Assembly: GCA_013177945.1 (NCBI GenBank) | Contig: JABLXW010000004.1 | Span: 1 to 64,000 of the forward strand | Origin: Bacillota bacterium | GTDB lineage: Bacteria > Bacillota > DSM-12270 > Thermacetogeniales > Thermacetogeniaceae | Length of the DNA stretch: 64,000 bases | Reading direction: 5' to 3' | Part shown: in pieces, positions 1-8,988 of the stretch | Layout of the letters: each line of letters opens with the position of its first letter | How positions within the stretch are numbered: position 1 is the first letter of the stretch | The notes under the pieces: model-generated | Told to the model about the DNA's origin: nothing | Database searches by the model: none | The model's input: only the letters and a program-made list of their open reading frames with translations | Made by a program: the position numbers and the translations under genes

Positions 1-83
<83 letters not shown>

Positions 84-107
84 TCTTTTCGAGGTGCCCT
101 ATACGGC

Positions 108-163
108 TGTTCAGTTTTCAAGGACCTGGTTCTGGCGACTCAGAGCCGGTCAACAACCGGCTC
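108..163 (-). promoter_or_regulatory. rRNA operon leader with conserved element and hairpin
   Basis: The minus strand at 123-108 reads CCTTGAAAACTGAACA, the leader element common upstream of 16S in Bacilli and Clostridia and linked with boxA-type antitermination and processing. A perfect 7-bp hairpin (arms 143-149 and 157-163) lies just upstream of it. Both sit between the promoter and the mature 16S 5' end. Confidence 0.6.
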
Positions 164-172
164 CGGGTTTTT

Positions 173-201
173 ATCATAGCATACTCCCGTTCTCTTGTCA
201 A
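173..201 (-). promoter_or_regulatory. rRNA operon promoter (sigma-A type)
   Basis: On the minus strand TTGACA (201-196) and TATGAT (178-173) are separated by exactly 17 bp. A TGC immediately upstream of the -10 gives an extended -10. Transcription would start near 166 and run leftward into 16S. It lies between the end of lysS and 16S, so the rRNA operon need not depend on read-through from lysS. Confidence 0.8.
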
Positions 202-269
202 CTGCGTTCTCTTCTCTTCCTGCGGTTTTTTCTATTTTTTCTTCTTTATTTTCTGCACCCAGCCTTTCC

Positions 270-1745
270 TCATATTTCCCTCGGGCGCATGGTGGGAAAG
301 AAGATAACATCCCGAATCGAAGGGGAATCCGTCAAAATCATGACCAGACGGTCAATCCCAATCCCAAGCCCTCCCGCAGGAGGCATCCCGAATTCCAGGG
401 CATGCAAAAATTCCTCATCCATCATGTGCGCCTGTTCATCCCCCCGCTCCCGCGCCTCCAGCTGCTGCTGGAAGCGCGCCCGCTGCTCGAGGGGATCGTT
501 CAATTCGGAAAAGGCATTTGCAATTTCCCAGGATATGATAAACAGCTCAAAGCGGTCTGTCAAGCGAGGGTTGTCCCTGTTCCGCTTCGCCAGCGGCGAA
601 ACCTCAACCGGGTGCCCCGTGATAAAGGTCGGCTGCACCAGATGTTCCTCGCAAAAAGCCTCAAAAACTTCGTTCAAGACGATCCCCCAGGCCGCCCCGG
701 AGGGAACTTCCAACCCCAAATTCCGGGCCTGCCGGCGCGCCGCCTCATCGTCGAAGTGGCCGAAATCCTCACCGGTATACTTTTGGACCGCCTCGAGCAT
801 GGTCATCCTTCGCCAGGGGAGGGAAAAGTCAATCACCCGGCCCCCATACTGAACCTGAGTCGTCCCCAAAACCTCCTGGACCACTGTATTCAGGAGTTCC
901 TCCGTAATCCGCATCATGTCTTCGTAATCTGCATATGCCTGGTAGAGTTCCAGCATGGTAAATTCGGGGTTGTGCTTTGTGGAAATCCCTTCGTTCCGGA
1001 AGCTCCGGTTGATTTCGAAGATTTTCTCGAATCCTCCTACAAGGAGCCGCTTCAGGTACAGCTCCGGGGCAATCCGCAAATAAAGAGTCATATCCAGGGC
1101 GTTATGGTAAGTAATGAAAGGCCGGGCTGCCGCTCCTCCTGCAACCGGATGCATCATCGGCGTTTCCACTTCGAGAAACCCGCGGGCTTCCAAAAAGCGG
1201 CGAATCGCACTGATGATCTTGAACCTGGTAAGAAAGGTCTGCTTTACCTGAGGGTTGACGATCAAATCCAGGTAACGCTGCCGGTAGCGCAAATCCACAT
1301 CTTTCAGGCCGTGCCACTTTTCCGGAAGGGGATGGAGGGACTTGGCCAGAATTTGAAAAGATGCCACCTCTACAGAGATTTCCTGGCGCCTGGTGCGAAA
1401 GACCTTCCCCCGGACCCCGACAATGTCTCCGATATCGAGCCTGTTAAATAAATCGTACGCATCGGCCCCCAAACCATCCACCCGGGCGTAGATCTGGATC
1501 CGGCCCGAAAAGTCCAGCAGATCCGCAAAGCAGGCTTTGCCGTGGCTTCTTTTCCCCACCAACCGCCCGGCAAGCGCCACTTCCTTTCCTTCCATGGCAG
1601 GGAAGTTCTGAACGATTTCCCCGGCATGGTGGGTTACAGGGAACCTCCCGCCGAAAGGTTCAATCCCGCGCGCCCGCATTTCCTCCAGCTTTTCGCGCCT
1701 TGTCATGAGGAGATCAGATGCCTGGCCCTCACGAATGGTAGACAT
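270..1745 (-). CDS. lysS: Lysyl-tRNA synthetase, class II
   Basis: Charges tRNA-Lys with lysine in the cytoplasm. The product is about 491 aa, normal for bacterial LysRS. An N-terminal OB-fold anticodon-binding domain is followed by a class II catalytic domain. Motif 2 is the [18 protein letters not shown] region and motif 3 is [14 protein letters not shown] near the C-terminus. The ATG at 1745 is chosen because GGGGAGG lies 7 nt upstream; the frame is open another 10 codons without a ribosome site. greA ends 50 nt upstream, so the two are probably co-transcribed. lysS next to an rRNA operon is conserved in Firmicutes. Confidence 0.97.
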   Translation of the reverse strand: MSTIREGQASDLLMTRREKLEEMRARGIEPFGGRFPVTHHAGEIVQNFPAMEGKEVALAGRLVGKRSHGKACFADLLDFSGRIQIYARVDGLGADAYDLFNRLDIGDIVGVRGKVFRTRRQEISVEVASFQILAKSLHPLPEKWHGLKDVDLRYRQRYLDLIVNPQVKQTFLTRFKIISAIRRFLEARGFLEVETPMMHPVAGGAAARPFITYHNALDMTLYLRIAPELYLKRLLVGGFEKIFEINRSFRNEGISTKHNPEFTMLELYQAYADYEDMMRITEELLNTVVQEVLGTTQVQYGGRVIDFSLPWRRMTMLEAVQKYTGEDFGHFDDEAARRQARNLGLEVPSGAAWGIVLNEVFEAFCEEHLVQPTFITGHPVEVSPLAKRNRDNPRLTDRFELFIISWEIANAFSELNDPLEQRARFQQQLEARERGDEQAHMMDEEFLHALEFGMPPAGGLGIGIDRLVMILTDSPSIRDVIFFPTMRPREI

Positions 1746-1794
1746 AATATTCCTCCCCTGCAGTCGCTGTAGCATCTCTTAAATCGTCGCCTGT

Positions 1795-2271
1795 TTACTT
1801 ATGGATTTCAAGAATCTGATACTTCAAAATTCCCGCGGGAACCTTGACCTCAACCACGGCCCCCGTCTTTTGCCCCAAGAGCGCTCTTCCTACCGGTGAG
1901 GCATGAGAGATTTTGTTCGCGGCAGGATCTGCTTCCGCAGAGCCGACGATGGTATACTCGATCTCATCGCCGTATTCCAGGTCCTTTAAGCGCACCGTGG
2001 CGCCGATGGAAACGGTGTCAGTGGGAACTTCACTGGTATCGATAACCCGCGCGTGGCGAAGCATCTTTTCAAGAGTGAGAATCCGGCCTTCGACAAAAGC
2101 CTGCTCATTTTTTGCCTCTTCGTATTCGGAGTTTTCGCTGATATCGCCAAATTCAATCGCGGCCCGGATCCGGTCCGCGATTTCCCGACGCTTGACGGAT
2201 TTCAAATACGCAAGCTCCTCCTCAAGCTTCTTGATCCCGTTTCCCGTCAAAAGAACTTCTTTTTCTGGCAA
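1795..2271 (-). CDS. greA: Transcription elongation factor GreA
   Basis: Enters the RNA polymerase secondary channel and rescues backtracked complexes by stimulating transcript cleavage. It has 158 aa, the usual length. The N-terminal coiled coil carries the acidic tip ([14 protein letters not shown]), and the C-terminal FKBP-like domain contains [11 protein letters not shown]. The start is TTG at 2271, with a GAGGGAG ribosome site about 8 nt upstream. It is the first gene of a greA-lysS unit driven by the promoter at 2478-2507. Confidence 0.96.
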   Translation of the reverse strand: MPEKEVLLTGNGIKKLEEELAYLKSVKRREIADRIRAAIEFGDISENSEYEEAKNEQAFVEGRILTLEKMLRHARVIDTSEVPTDTVSIGATVRLKDLEYGDEIEYTIVGSAEADPAANKISHASPVGRALLGQKTGAVVEVKVPAGILKYQILEIHK

Positions 2272-2425
2272 TGCGCTCGCTCCCTCAAAGTGATTTTGCT
2301 CCTAAAATCTTATGAACATCACCTTTTTTTTATTCGGCCCCCACCATGACCAAAAAAAGGCGACAAGGAAATGTCTTGCCTGCCTTCCCTCAAATTAAAA
2401 ATTAAAAACCCTATAGGACTAAGGA

Positions 2426-2444
2426 GTCCAGCCTGGGGCTGGAC
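2426..2444. other. Perfect 8-bp hairpin in greA leader
   Basis: Arms 2426-2433 and 2437-2444 (GTCCAGCC/GGCTGGAC) with a 3-nt loop lie in the roughly 200-nt untranslated leader between the greA promoter and its start codon. No adjacent U-run makes it a terminator on either strand. It could stabilise the leader or take part in regulation, but no known riboswitch class was recognised. Confidence 0.35.
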
Positions 2445-2477
2445 GCTGCTGTTGCACCTTTACCTACCTTATACGCT

Positions 2478-2507
2478 ATTATATGTAACCTGCTTTCAAC
2501 TTGTCAA
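2478..2507 (-). promoter_or_regulatory. Promoter for greA-lysS
   Basis: The minus strand has a consensus TTGACA (2507-2502), an 18-bp spacer and a consensus TATAAT (2483-2478). It overlaps the last codons of the upstream oxidoreductase gene and would start transcription near 2471, leaving a leader of about 200 nt before greA. Confidence 0.7.
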
Positions 2508-3578
2508 GGATTTCGCGCGGGCAGCAGCGGCGCGGATCCTTTCCAGCTCAGCCTGGCTCAATGCGCGCTCAAAACTGCGGAAGCCTGCAAGCTTAAATCC
2601 GTGCTTCGCAGCAAGGCGGCTGATCTCCTCCACCTGGGCAACGGTGAGGTCGCGCCCCAGGGAGAAATTCTCGCACCTTCCTTCAAGCGCCAGAATCATC
2701 GTTTCGGCCATGCAGGCGTAGGCTGTTTTCGAAGGGAAGCCGAAATTGAAATTAAATTCCACATCCCCCGGCACCTCCACGACGCCCCCTTCGATGACGA
2801 GGACATCAGGGCGCACCTCCGCCACCCGGCGCGACACGTCGCGAGGGCGGGCAACGTCGCAGACCACCGCCCCCGGCTTCAAATCCCCGGGCTCGATCAC
2901 GGCATCGACCGCAGAAGTTACGGTGATCACCACATCTGCGCCGCGCAGCGCCTCCCTTACATTTGTCGCCAGACGCGCCGCAACTCCCGTTTCGTACAAG
3001 ATCTGGCGGGCAAGACGCTCCAGGCGGGAGCGCTGGCGGGCAACCAGAGTCAGGCGCCCCGCCTCCCGCGCCATGATTTTGGCGCAGACGCTTCCGATCG
3101 AGCCTGTTGCCCCGATGACCGCCACCTCAGCACGCGCCAGATTAATCCCCATGAATTCGGCGGCTTTCCGCGTCCCTTCGAGGGCTGTCGCGACGGTGTA
3201 GCTGTTTCCCGTTGTCACGGCAATCTTTAAATTCTTTGCGATAGTAACACCCGCGTCACCCACCACCGAAGTCATCGCTCCAAGCCCCACGATCCCGGCC
3301 CCCAGCCGTTCTGCCAGCCTCCCCGCTTCAATGATCCGGCGGGTCACGTAGGATGCGGGAAGCTCCAGCATCTGGCGGGAAGTAAGCGGACAGATGATAA
3401 ACCACCCCTCGGTTTCAGCCCAGGGGGATTTCACCCCCCGGATCTCCGAGGCCTTGTAAACAGGAAAGCGCCTGACGATCCCCTCCACCATGCGGCCCGG
3501 CAAAAGCCTGAAAAACTTCAGCCTTTTCGTAATATCCTCGAGGTCGATGGGGTGAATGATAAAGGCAAATCTGACCAT
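2496..3578 (-). CDS. COG5322-type oxidoreductase, related to acyl-ACP reductase
   Basis: A protein of about 360 aa. Its central Rossmann domain has GATGSIGSVCAK (NAD(P)-binding glycine motif), and the overall pattern recalls the predicted-dehydrogenase family that includes cyanobacterial acyl-ACP reductase. That enzyme reduces fatty acyl-ACP to aldehyde. The resemblance is family-level; the substrate here is unknown. GTSY/TTGNSYTVA and CDVARPRDVS segments are typical of the family. The ATG at 3578 is preceded by GAGGGGG at 6 nt; a TTG six codons upstream is the alternative. It is the last gene of a three-gene unit with an uncharacterised protein and an HTH regulator, which suggests a small regulated pathway. 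Confidence 0.75.
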   Translation of the reverse strand: MVRFAFIIHPIDLEDITKRLKFFRLLPGRMVEGIVRRFPVYKASEIRGVKSPWAETEGWFIICPLTSRQMLELPASYVTRRIIEAGRLAERLGAGIVGLGAMTSVVGDAGVTIAKNLKIAVTTGNSYTVATALEGTRKAAEFMGINLARAEVAVIGATGSIGSVCAKIMAREAGRLTLVARQRSRLERLARQILYETGVAARLATNVREALRGADVVITVTSAVDAVIEPGDLKPGAVVCDVARPRDVSRRVAEVRPDVLVIEGGVVEVPGDVEFNFNFGFPSKTAYACMAETMILALEGRCENFSLGRDLTVAQVEEISRLAAKHGFKLAGFRSFERALSQAELERIRAAAARAKSLTS

Positions 3579-3614
3579 TTTTCGCCCCCTCTTCAAAGAG
3601 ATGAAAAACTCGAC

Positions 3615-4523
3615 CTAAGGAGTCTGCAGGTACTCCACGCGGGGTTTAAATCCGATTCTATCCAGGAGAGCACTGTAATCCTCCGGAGTAACTTCGGCCG
3701 TTGTTTTCCCCAAAAGGCTAATCAAAACCCCCTCCAGGACATTCGTTCCAAAGGAGCGGCCGCCAAACTCCGGGGTGGTGGTTACGAGAACAGCGGCCCC
3801 CCGCTCCCGCAGCAGTTCTACGTCGTCCCTGGTAACCGTATTCGTAATGACGATCTTCCCCGGGAGCTTCGGGGGCATGTACCTGCGAATGAAGTGGAAG
3901 TCGCCGGCGATGATGTCCGCATCCAGGTAATACCGCTCGTACTTCGCGGTCACCTCTTCCTGCTTTGCCCCAGTAGGATAGAGGTACTTAAAGGGAAGCT
4001 GGCTCAGAATGGGAAGCAGGAGGCGGGCAAGCATCTCCAGCGTCTTCAGGTTGTGAAGGGGAATCGGAATCCCCAGCGCGAAGATCAGATCCCCGAACGT
4101 CATCATGCATCCTGCCTCGGTCAGGGCTTCGGCCAGCCCGAAGCGGTCCACAGCGGAGACCATCAGCGCGCGCTTTCCCGCGAGGGACCAGCCCAACTCT
4201 TTTTGCAGATAAGGAACGACTTTTCGCTCCAGCGTGTTTTTAAGCCCGCTGCCGTCCACAATGGGAGTGAGCCGGGCGGCCGCCGCGATCTTTTTTGCTT
4301 CCCGGATCATCCAGCGCCGTTTTCCTGCAACCAGGTAAAGGTCGATCCCCCCCATCCCAAAGGCATCCACCTTGCCGTCCAGTTCGCGGATCATCTGGAT
4401 CGCCCTGTTCATATCCCCGTCTGTACCGATGCGCTCGATAAGGAATTTCTCTCCTAGAAATTCCGCTTCCACCTTGTGGTCCCGCTTTGATGAGCCAAGG
4501 CTCACGCTGATAATGCGCTTCAT
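3615..4523 (-). CDS. Conserved protein often labelled quinate 5-dehydrogenase
   Basis: 302 aa, no signal peptide, probably cytoplasmic. I recognise it as a family conserved in thermophilic Clostridia and usually annotated quinate 5-dehydrogenase. I cannot see a canonical Rossmann GxGxxG motif that would prove this. It begins with a basic strand and an SLGSSKRDHK motif, carries GMGGIDLYL near residue 58, and has a hydrophobic middle around residues 150-185. It lies 36 nt upstream of the COG5322 oxidoreductase and 46 nt downstream of the HTH regulator, so all three probably share one transcript. Treat the function as unknown. Confidence 0.6.
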   Translation of the reverse strand: MKRIISVSLGSSKRDHKVEAEFLGEKFLIERIGTDGDMNRAIQMIRELDGKVDAFGMGGIDLYLVAGKRRWMIREAKKIAAAARLTPIVDGSGLKNTLERKVVPYLQKELGWSLAGKRALMVSAVDRFGLAEALTEAGCMMTFGDLIFALGIPIPLHNLKTLEMLARLLLPILSQLPFKYLYPTGAKQEEVTAKYERYYLDADIIAGDFHFIRRYMPPKLPGKIVITNTVTRDDVELLRERGAAVLVTTTPEFGGRSFGTNVLEGVLISLLGKTTAEVTPEDYSALLDRIGFKPRVEYLQTP

Positions 4524-4569
4524 AAACCGCCCCCGCTTTCTGAAATTTCCATGGCCTTACCGAAAAGAT

Positions 4570-5103
4570 TCATCGAACCGCCAGGATCAGCTCCTGCAGG
4601 CGTTCCGGATCCACGTACTGATCCTCTGTCAGCGGCGTTTCTCCCAAATTAATGCCGAGCACCTCCTTGTCCAGCAGGGCTGCTCCCCAGTTAATCCGCT
4701 GCCGCGAACCGATCAGAATCACGACGTCGTAGGCCCGGACCCGGGCGATGAGATCCATCACTTCGTTGAACAGCTCCAGGCCGGATTTCTCTTCGACAAA
4801 ACGCCAGCGCTCCTCATTGGTCATGATGAGATGGAAATCGACGCCAAGTTCTTCCAGCAGAGAAACAATTTCATCTTTGTTCTTGACGGGAAAACCAACA
4901 ACGGCAATGCGGGCTCCCCTCCGGACCGCGCCCAGGCTCTCCAGCCTCGAAACAAAGCTCCGGTCCACTCCAACGCGGTCGGCAACTTCCTGTTGGGAAA
5001 AACCCTGGCTGCGCAGGGATAAGATCTGATTGAGGACGCGGCTGACCTTCTCCATGCTGACCAGCTTGTCCCCGATGCGGAAGAAATCGCGCAATCCCCA
5101 CAC
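4570..5103 (-). CDS. XRE-like HTH transcriptional regulator
   Basis: 177 aa. Residues about 25-60 form a helix-turn-helix (GFSQQEVADRVGVDRSFVSR). A C-terminal alpha/beta domain of about 110 residues has a hydrophobic strand RIAVVGFPV and could bind a ligand or sense state. It is the first gene of the three-gene operon. The start is uncertain: GTG at 5103, TTG at 5094 (with AAGGG 8 nt upstream), or the ATG before EKVSRVL at 5055. A dyad over its predicted transcription start suggests that it represses its own operon. I do not recognise a named family for the C-terminal domain. Confidence 0.75.
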   Translation of the reverse strand: MWGLRDFFRIGDKLVSMEKVSRVLNQILSLRSQGFSQQEVADRVGVDRSFVSRLESLGAVRRGARIAVVGFPVKNKDEIVSLLEELGVDFHLIMTNEERWRFVEEKSGLELFNEVMDLIARVRAYDVVILIGSRQRINWGAALLDKEVLGINLGETPLTEDQYVDPERLQELILAVR

Positions 5104-5110
5104 CCTTTTC

Positions 5111-5162
5111 TGTGCACACTTTTGTGTACATTAATTTTAACAAAAACACCCTGCCGGAGCAA
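5111..5162 (-). promoter_or_regulatory. Promoter with overlapping operator-like dyad
   Basis: On the minus strand TTGCTC (5162-5157), 17 bp and TAAAAT (5139-5134) form a plausible sigma-A promoter. The predicted start near 5127 falls inside an inverted repeat, TGTGCACA (5111-5118) and TGTGTACA (5123-5130), which matches at 7 of 8 positions with a 4-bp spacer. The placement fits a repressor site for the adjacent HTH gene; this is an inference from position. Confidence 0.5.
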
Positions 5163-5233
5163 GCACAGAATTTTCAATTTAGCAATTGGCCGGGCCAACA
5201 CACAGGAGAAATACGCCGGCCATGTTCACCAAA

Positions 5234-6274
5234 TCAAATGGGATTGTGGGGAGCAAGAGAAGCAAGGGAGGCTTCTTTTAAAAAGGTGACGAGGAGGGTG
5301 CGGACTTCGTCCGGGGTTCTGGCAGCGTTGATTGCAGCACGCTTCTGGGCGGCCCCGGGAAGGCCCTTGAGGTACCAGGCAAGGTGCTTCCGCATCTGGG
5401 GGAGGGCCTTCTCCCCTTTGAACGAGAGAAACAGGTCGAGGTGGCAGAGGGCAAGTCCAATCCTCTCCGCCGGGGCTGACGGGGGAAGGAGTTCTCCTGT
5501 GGCCAGGAAGTGGACGGTGCGGCGGAAGAGCCAGGGGTTCCCCAGCGCGCCCCGCCCGATCATCACCGCGTCGCACCCCGTTTCTTCCAGCATCCGGAGG
5601 GCGTCCTGGGGGGAGAAGATGTCGCCGTTTCCGATCACGGGGATGCGAACGGCCTGCTTGACGAGGCGGATGATCTCCCAGTCGGCCTTCCCCGCGTAAA
5701 ACTGGTCCCTGGTACGCCCGTGCACGGCGACGGCATCGGCTCCGTTCTCCTCCGCCAGGAAGGCAAGTTCAGGCGCGGTCACCTCCTGCGCGTCCCAACC
5801 CTTGCGCATTTTGACTGTCACGGGAACGGACACCGCCTCTCTCACGGCCCGGATGATTGCTGCAGCCCGGGGGAGATCCCGCATCAGGGCGCATCCCTCC
5901 CCGTTCTTGACGATTTTCGGGGTGGGGCACCCCATGTTGATGTCGACCAGCGCCGCCCCCCGGGCGACCGCAGCCCGGGCCGCCTCTGACATCTTCCCGG
6001 GATCCGAGCCGAAAATCTGCACCCCTACGGGCCCGGGCTCCCCCTCCAGATCGAAGAGGGAAAGGGTCCGGGCGTTCCGGTAGAGGATTGCTTCGCTGCT
6101 CACCATCTCCGTGTAAACAAGCGCGCACCCCGCCTGCCGGGCAAGGATCCGGTAAGCCTTATCGGTAAATCCGGCCATCGGGGCGGCAAGCACCGGATTG
6201 GCGAGGACAAGATCGCCGATTTTGAGCGAAAAATTTCTCCCGGGAAGAAGGCTGCAGAACCTGCCTGCATCCAA
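5234..6274 (-). CDS. dusB: tRNA-dihydrouridine synthase B
   Basis: An FMN enzyme that reduces specific uridines in tRNA D-loops to dihydrouridine. It has about 346 aa. The N-terminal TIM barrel begins with NPVLAAPMAGFTDKAYR. The catalytic-cysteine region is DINMGCPTPKIVKNGEGCAL, and phosphate-binding residues lie in VIGNGDI and MIGRGALGNPW. A helical C-terminal domain follows. The frame opens with TTG at 6274; a later start before residue 15 would still keep the barrel. It is the last gene of the nadA-nadB-nadC-birA-coaX-dusB unit. The dusB-lysS neighbourhood is conserved in Bacillus. Confidence 0.94.
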   Translation of the reverse strand: MDAGRFCSLLPGRNFSLKIGDLVLANPVLAAPMAGFTDKAYRILARQAGCALVYTEMVSSEAILYRNARTLSLFDLEGEPGPVGVQIFGSDPGKMSEAARAAVARGAALVDINMGCPTPKIVKNGEGCALMRDLPRAAAIIRAVREAVSVPVTVKMRKGWDAQEVTAPELAFLAEENGADAVAVHGRTRDQFYAGKADWEIIRLVKQAVRIPVIGNGDIFSPQDALRMLEETGCDAVMIGRGALGNPWLFRRTVHFLATGELLPPSAPAERIGLALCHLDLFLSFKGEKALPQMRKHLAWYLKGLPGAAQKRAAINAARTPDEVRTLLVTFLKEASLASLAPHNPI

Positions 6275-6320
6275 GGCAAATCACCGCACTCCAAACGACT
6301 TCTAAATTGCAGCGGCCTGT

Positions 6321-7085
6321 CTACTTGTTGCGCTCGTAGATGATCTTCAGGCCCCAGAGGGTGAGGTAAGGATCCACGTAGTCGACGGTCCTGGTTCCCT
6401 TGCAGATCAGTTCCGCCAGGCCTCCGGTAGCGACAACCACCGCCTCCCCTCCAAGCTCCTCCTTCATGCGGGAAACAATCTCGTCCACCTGGCCCACAAA
6501 ACCGTAGTAAATGCCTGACTGCATGCTGGCTACGGTATTTTTTCCGATCACCTGGCGCGGCCGGACGATTTCGATCCGGGGCAGTTTTGCAGCCCGCTCG
6601 AAAAGTGCTTCCGTGGAAATGGCGATCCCGGGGGCAATGGCACCCCCCAGATACTCCCCTTCGCGGGAAATGGCACAGAAGGTGGTTGCCGTGCCGAAAT
6701 CAACAACAATCAGCGGGCCTCCGTACCGGGCGTAGGCGGCAACGGCGTTCACAATGCGGTCCGCCCCCACCTCACGAGGGTTTTCGTACCTGATGGGCAT
6801 CCCCGTCTTCACGCCGGGCCCCACAACCAGGGGCTCCTTCTTAAAGTAGCGGCGGCACATTTCGGTGAGCACAGGAGTCAACGGGGGCACCACCGAGGAA
6901 ATCACAACGGCCTCAATCTGCTCGAAGGTAAGGTTCTGAAAGTCAAACAGGTTTTTCACCAGCATCCCCAGGTCATCAGCGGTCCGGCGCCGGTCGGTTC
7001 CGATGCGCCAGCTTACGATCAATTCCTGCGCGGTGAAAATCCCTAGCACGATATTTGTATTGCCCACGTCAAAGACGAGAATCAC
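6321..7085 (-). CDS. coaX: Type III pantothenate kinase
   Basis: Phosphorylates pantothenate, the first step of coenzyme A synthesis. About 254 aa of the ASKHA fold. The N-terminal DVGNTN phosphate motif, [12 protein letters not shown] and DFGTATTF motifs are all present. The GTG at 7085 is preferred because GGAGGGAGGA lies directly upstream and translation then begins just before the DVGNTN strand. It ends close to dusB and follows birA by one base, so coupled translation is likely. It links the pantothenate made by panBCD in the same window to CoA. Confidence 0.95.
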   Translation of the reverse strand: MILVFDVGNTNIVLGIFTAQELIVSWRIGTDRRRTADDLGMLVKNLFDFQNLTFEQIEAVVISSVVPPLTPVLTEMCRRYFKKEPLVVGPGVKTGMPIRYENPREVGADRIVNAVAAYARYGGPLIVVDFGTATTFCAISREGEYLGGAIAPGIAISTEALFERAAKLPRIEIVRPRQVIGKNTVASMQSGIYYGFVGQVDEIVSRMKEELGGEAVVVATGGLAELICKGTRTVDYVDPYLTLWGLKIIYERNK

Positions 7086-7086
7086 T

Positions 7087-8094
7087 TTAAAATCCTCCCT
7101 CCTGCTGCCCGCCCTCCCGGCACAAAGCAACTTCTCCGGCGGCACAGCGGCGCATCGTGCCGTCCGGCATGCGCAGAAGCAGGCTCCCATCAAGGTCTAA
7201 ATCAACAGCTTCGCCGAAAAACTCCTCTTTCCCTTCATGCACCCGGACCCTCTTTCCCAGAGTTACCTGGTACGCCAGCCACCTCTCGCGCGCCCCGGCA
7301 AAACCGGAGCAGCAGAACAGATCGTACTCCTCCTCCAAAAGAGCTAAAAGCCTGCGGACGATGGGAATGCGCCGCAGCCTGCTCCCCGTAAGAATCCTCA
7401 GTGAAGTTGCCGTTTCCCGGAGATCCGGAGGGAAGTCCTCCCGCTCCTGGTTCACGTTGATCCCGATCCCCAAAACCAGGTAGTTAATCTGCTCCGCAGC
7501 GGCCTCCAGCTCCGCCAGAATCCCGCAAACCTTTTTCCCGTTGAATACCAGGTCGTTGGGCCACTTGATCCCCGGTTTCAAGCCCAGTTCCGCGTGGAGG
7601 GCGCGGGCGCAGGCCACTCCGGCAACAAGGGTAATTTGCGGAACCTGTGAAGGAGCAACAGGGGGCCGCAGGATTAAAGAAAGCCAGATGCCCAGCTCCG
7701 GAGGCGAAAACCAGGCCCGCTGCCAGCGGCCCCTCCCGGCGGTCTGCTCTTCGGCCACGACCACCGTCCCTTCGGGATAGCCTTTGCGGCCCAGGTCCTG
7801 GGCAACCTGGTTTGTTGAACCAACCTGCCGGAAGTGAAAGATCTGCTTTCCAAAGCGGAGGGTCTCAAGCCCTTTCCGGATCTCCCAGGGATAAAGGAGG
7901 TCCGGGGCGTCTTCAAACAGGTAGCCGGTGCGGGGGCTTCCCGTGATCTTATACCCTAAATCCCGCAAGTGCCTGATCTGCTTCCAGACCGCGCTCCTGC
8001 TCACACCGAGCTTCACGCTGATCTCCTCACCCGAAATGTAGCAGCCCTGGCTCCCTTCCAAAATGGCAAGGATCTCTTCTTTTCCCAACGGCAC
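7087..8094 (-). CDS. birA: Bifunctional biotin ligase/biotin operon repressor
   Basis: Attaches biotin to carboxylase carrier proteins. The N-terminal winged helix ([19 protein letters not shown]) indicates that it also represses biotin genes. About 335 aa. Catalytic motifs are GRGRWQRAW near the biotinyl-AMP site and KWPNDL. The start is not firm: GTG at 8094 has GGGAG only 3 nt away, while TTG at 8088 has the same site 9 nt away. nadC ends 14 nt upstream and coaX follows after one base, so it sits inside a cofactor operon. Confidence 0.94.
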   Translation of the reverse strand: MPLGKEEILAILEGSQGCYISGEEISVKLGVSRSAVWKQIRHLRDLGYKITGSPRTGYLFEDAPDLLYPWEIRKGLETLRFGKQIFHFRQVGSTNQVAQDLGRKGYPEGTVVVAEEQTAGRGRWQRAWFSPPELGIWLSLILRPPVAPSQVPQITLVAGVACARALHAELGLKPGIKWPNDLVFNGKKVCGILAELEAAAEQINYLVLGIGINVNQEREDFPPDLRETATSLRILTGSRLRRIPIVRRLLALLEEEYDLFCCSGFAGARERWLAYQVTLGKRVRVHEGKEEFFGEAVDLDLDGSLLLRMPDGTMRRCAAGEVALCREGGQQEGGF

Positions 8095-8107
8095 CAACTC
8101 CCGCCAA

Positions 8108-8968
8108 TTAACCCGATTTCCTGGCCCCTTTAATTTCCCCAACATCCATGCTGATGTCCAGAGCAGGAGCGGAGTGGGTAATTGCGCCCACCGAAATAAA
8201 GTCCACCCCGGTTTCCGCCACCTCCCGGATCCGCTCCGCCGTGATCCCGCCCGAGGCCTCCAGGGGAACCCTCCCCCCGGCCAGCGCAACCGCCTTCCGG
8301 AGCAGGGGAAGCGGCATGTTATCCAGCATAATCAGGTCGGCCCCGGCAGCCAGGGCCTCCTCCAGCTGCTCCAGAGTTTCCACCTCGATCTCAATTTTAA
8401 TGGTATGCGGAACTGCCGCCCGCGCCCGCCTGACGGCCTCGGCGATGCCTCCGGCAACTTTAATGTGGTTGTCCTTAATTAAGATTCCGTCGTAAAGCCC
8501 GATCCGGTGGTTGCAACCTCCGCCGATCCGGACCGCGTACTTTTCCAGAACCCGCAAACCGGGAGCGGTCTTTCTTGTATCCACAAGGCGCGCCCTGGTT
8601 CCTGCAATCAGTTCCACCAGATGCCTGGTTGCCGTCGCGATTCCGGAAAGCCGCTGCAGGAAATTCAAGGCAACCCGCTCCCCGGTGAGCACCGCCCGCG
8701 CCCTGCCCCGGACCCGGGCGATGATGCTCCCGGGCCTGATGAAACTCCCCTCGGGGATTTGCTCCTCTACCCTGATATCCGGATCGAGGACGCGAAAAAC
8801 ACGGGCGGCAACGGGAAGACCGGCCAGAACTCCCGTGCTCTTGCTGTGAATCACGGCCTCCGCTTCTGCTCCGGCGGGAACCAGAGAATCTGTCGTGAGA
8901 TCTCCGGTGCCGATGTCTTCGGCCAGCGCCCGGTGCACCACCTCGTCAAGGATCCAAGCCGGCAGCAA
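8108..8968 (-). CDS. nadC: Quinolinate phosphoribosyltransferase
   Basis: Converts quinolinate and PRPP to nicotinate mononucleotide, the third step of de novo NAD synthesis. 286 aa, normal length. Typical motifs are VDTRKTAPGLRVLEKYAV, GGGCNHRIGLYDGILIKDNH and LDNMPL. The start is TTG at 8968 with a GGGGGGAGAGG ribosome site. It lies 20 nt downstream of nadB in the same transcript. Confidence 0.96.
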   Translation of the reverse strand: MLPAWILDEVVHRALAEDIGTGDLTTDSLVPAGAEAEAVIHSKSTGVLAGLPVAARVFRVLDPDIRVEEQIPEGSFIRPGSIIARVRGRARAVLTGERVALNFLQRLSGIATATRHLVELIAGTRARLVDTRKTAPGLRVLEKYAVRIGGGCNHRIGLYDGILIKDNHIKVAGGIAEAVRRARAAVPHTIKIEIEVETLEQLEEALAAGADLIMLDNMPLPLLRKAVALAGGRVPLEASGGITAERIREVAETGVDFISVGAITHSAPALDISMDVGEIKGARKSG

Positions 8969-8988
8969 GCCTCTCCCCCCTTTCCGGG

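Noticed and set aside
195-1451. Long plus-strand open frame of 418 codons opposite lysS
   Set aside because: It is exactly antisense to a strongly conserved gene, has no ribosome site or family similarity, and GC-rich codon use explains such open antisense frames throughout the window.
2426-2444. Possible terminator in the greA leader
   Set aside because: The hairpin is perfect but has no adjacent U-run on either strand, so it was kept only as an unassigned hairpin.
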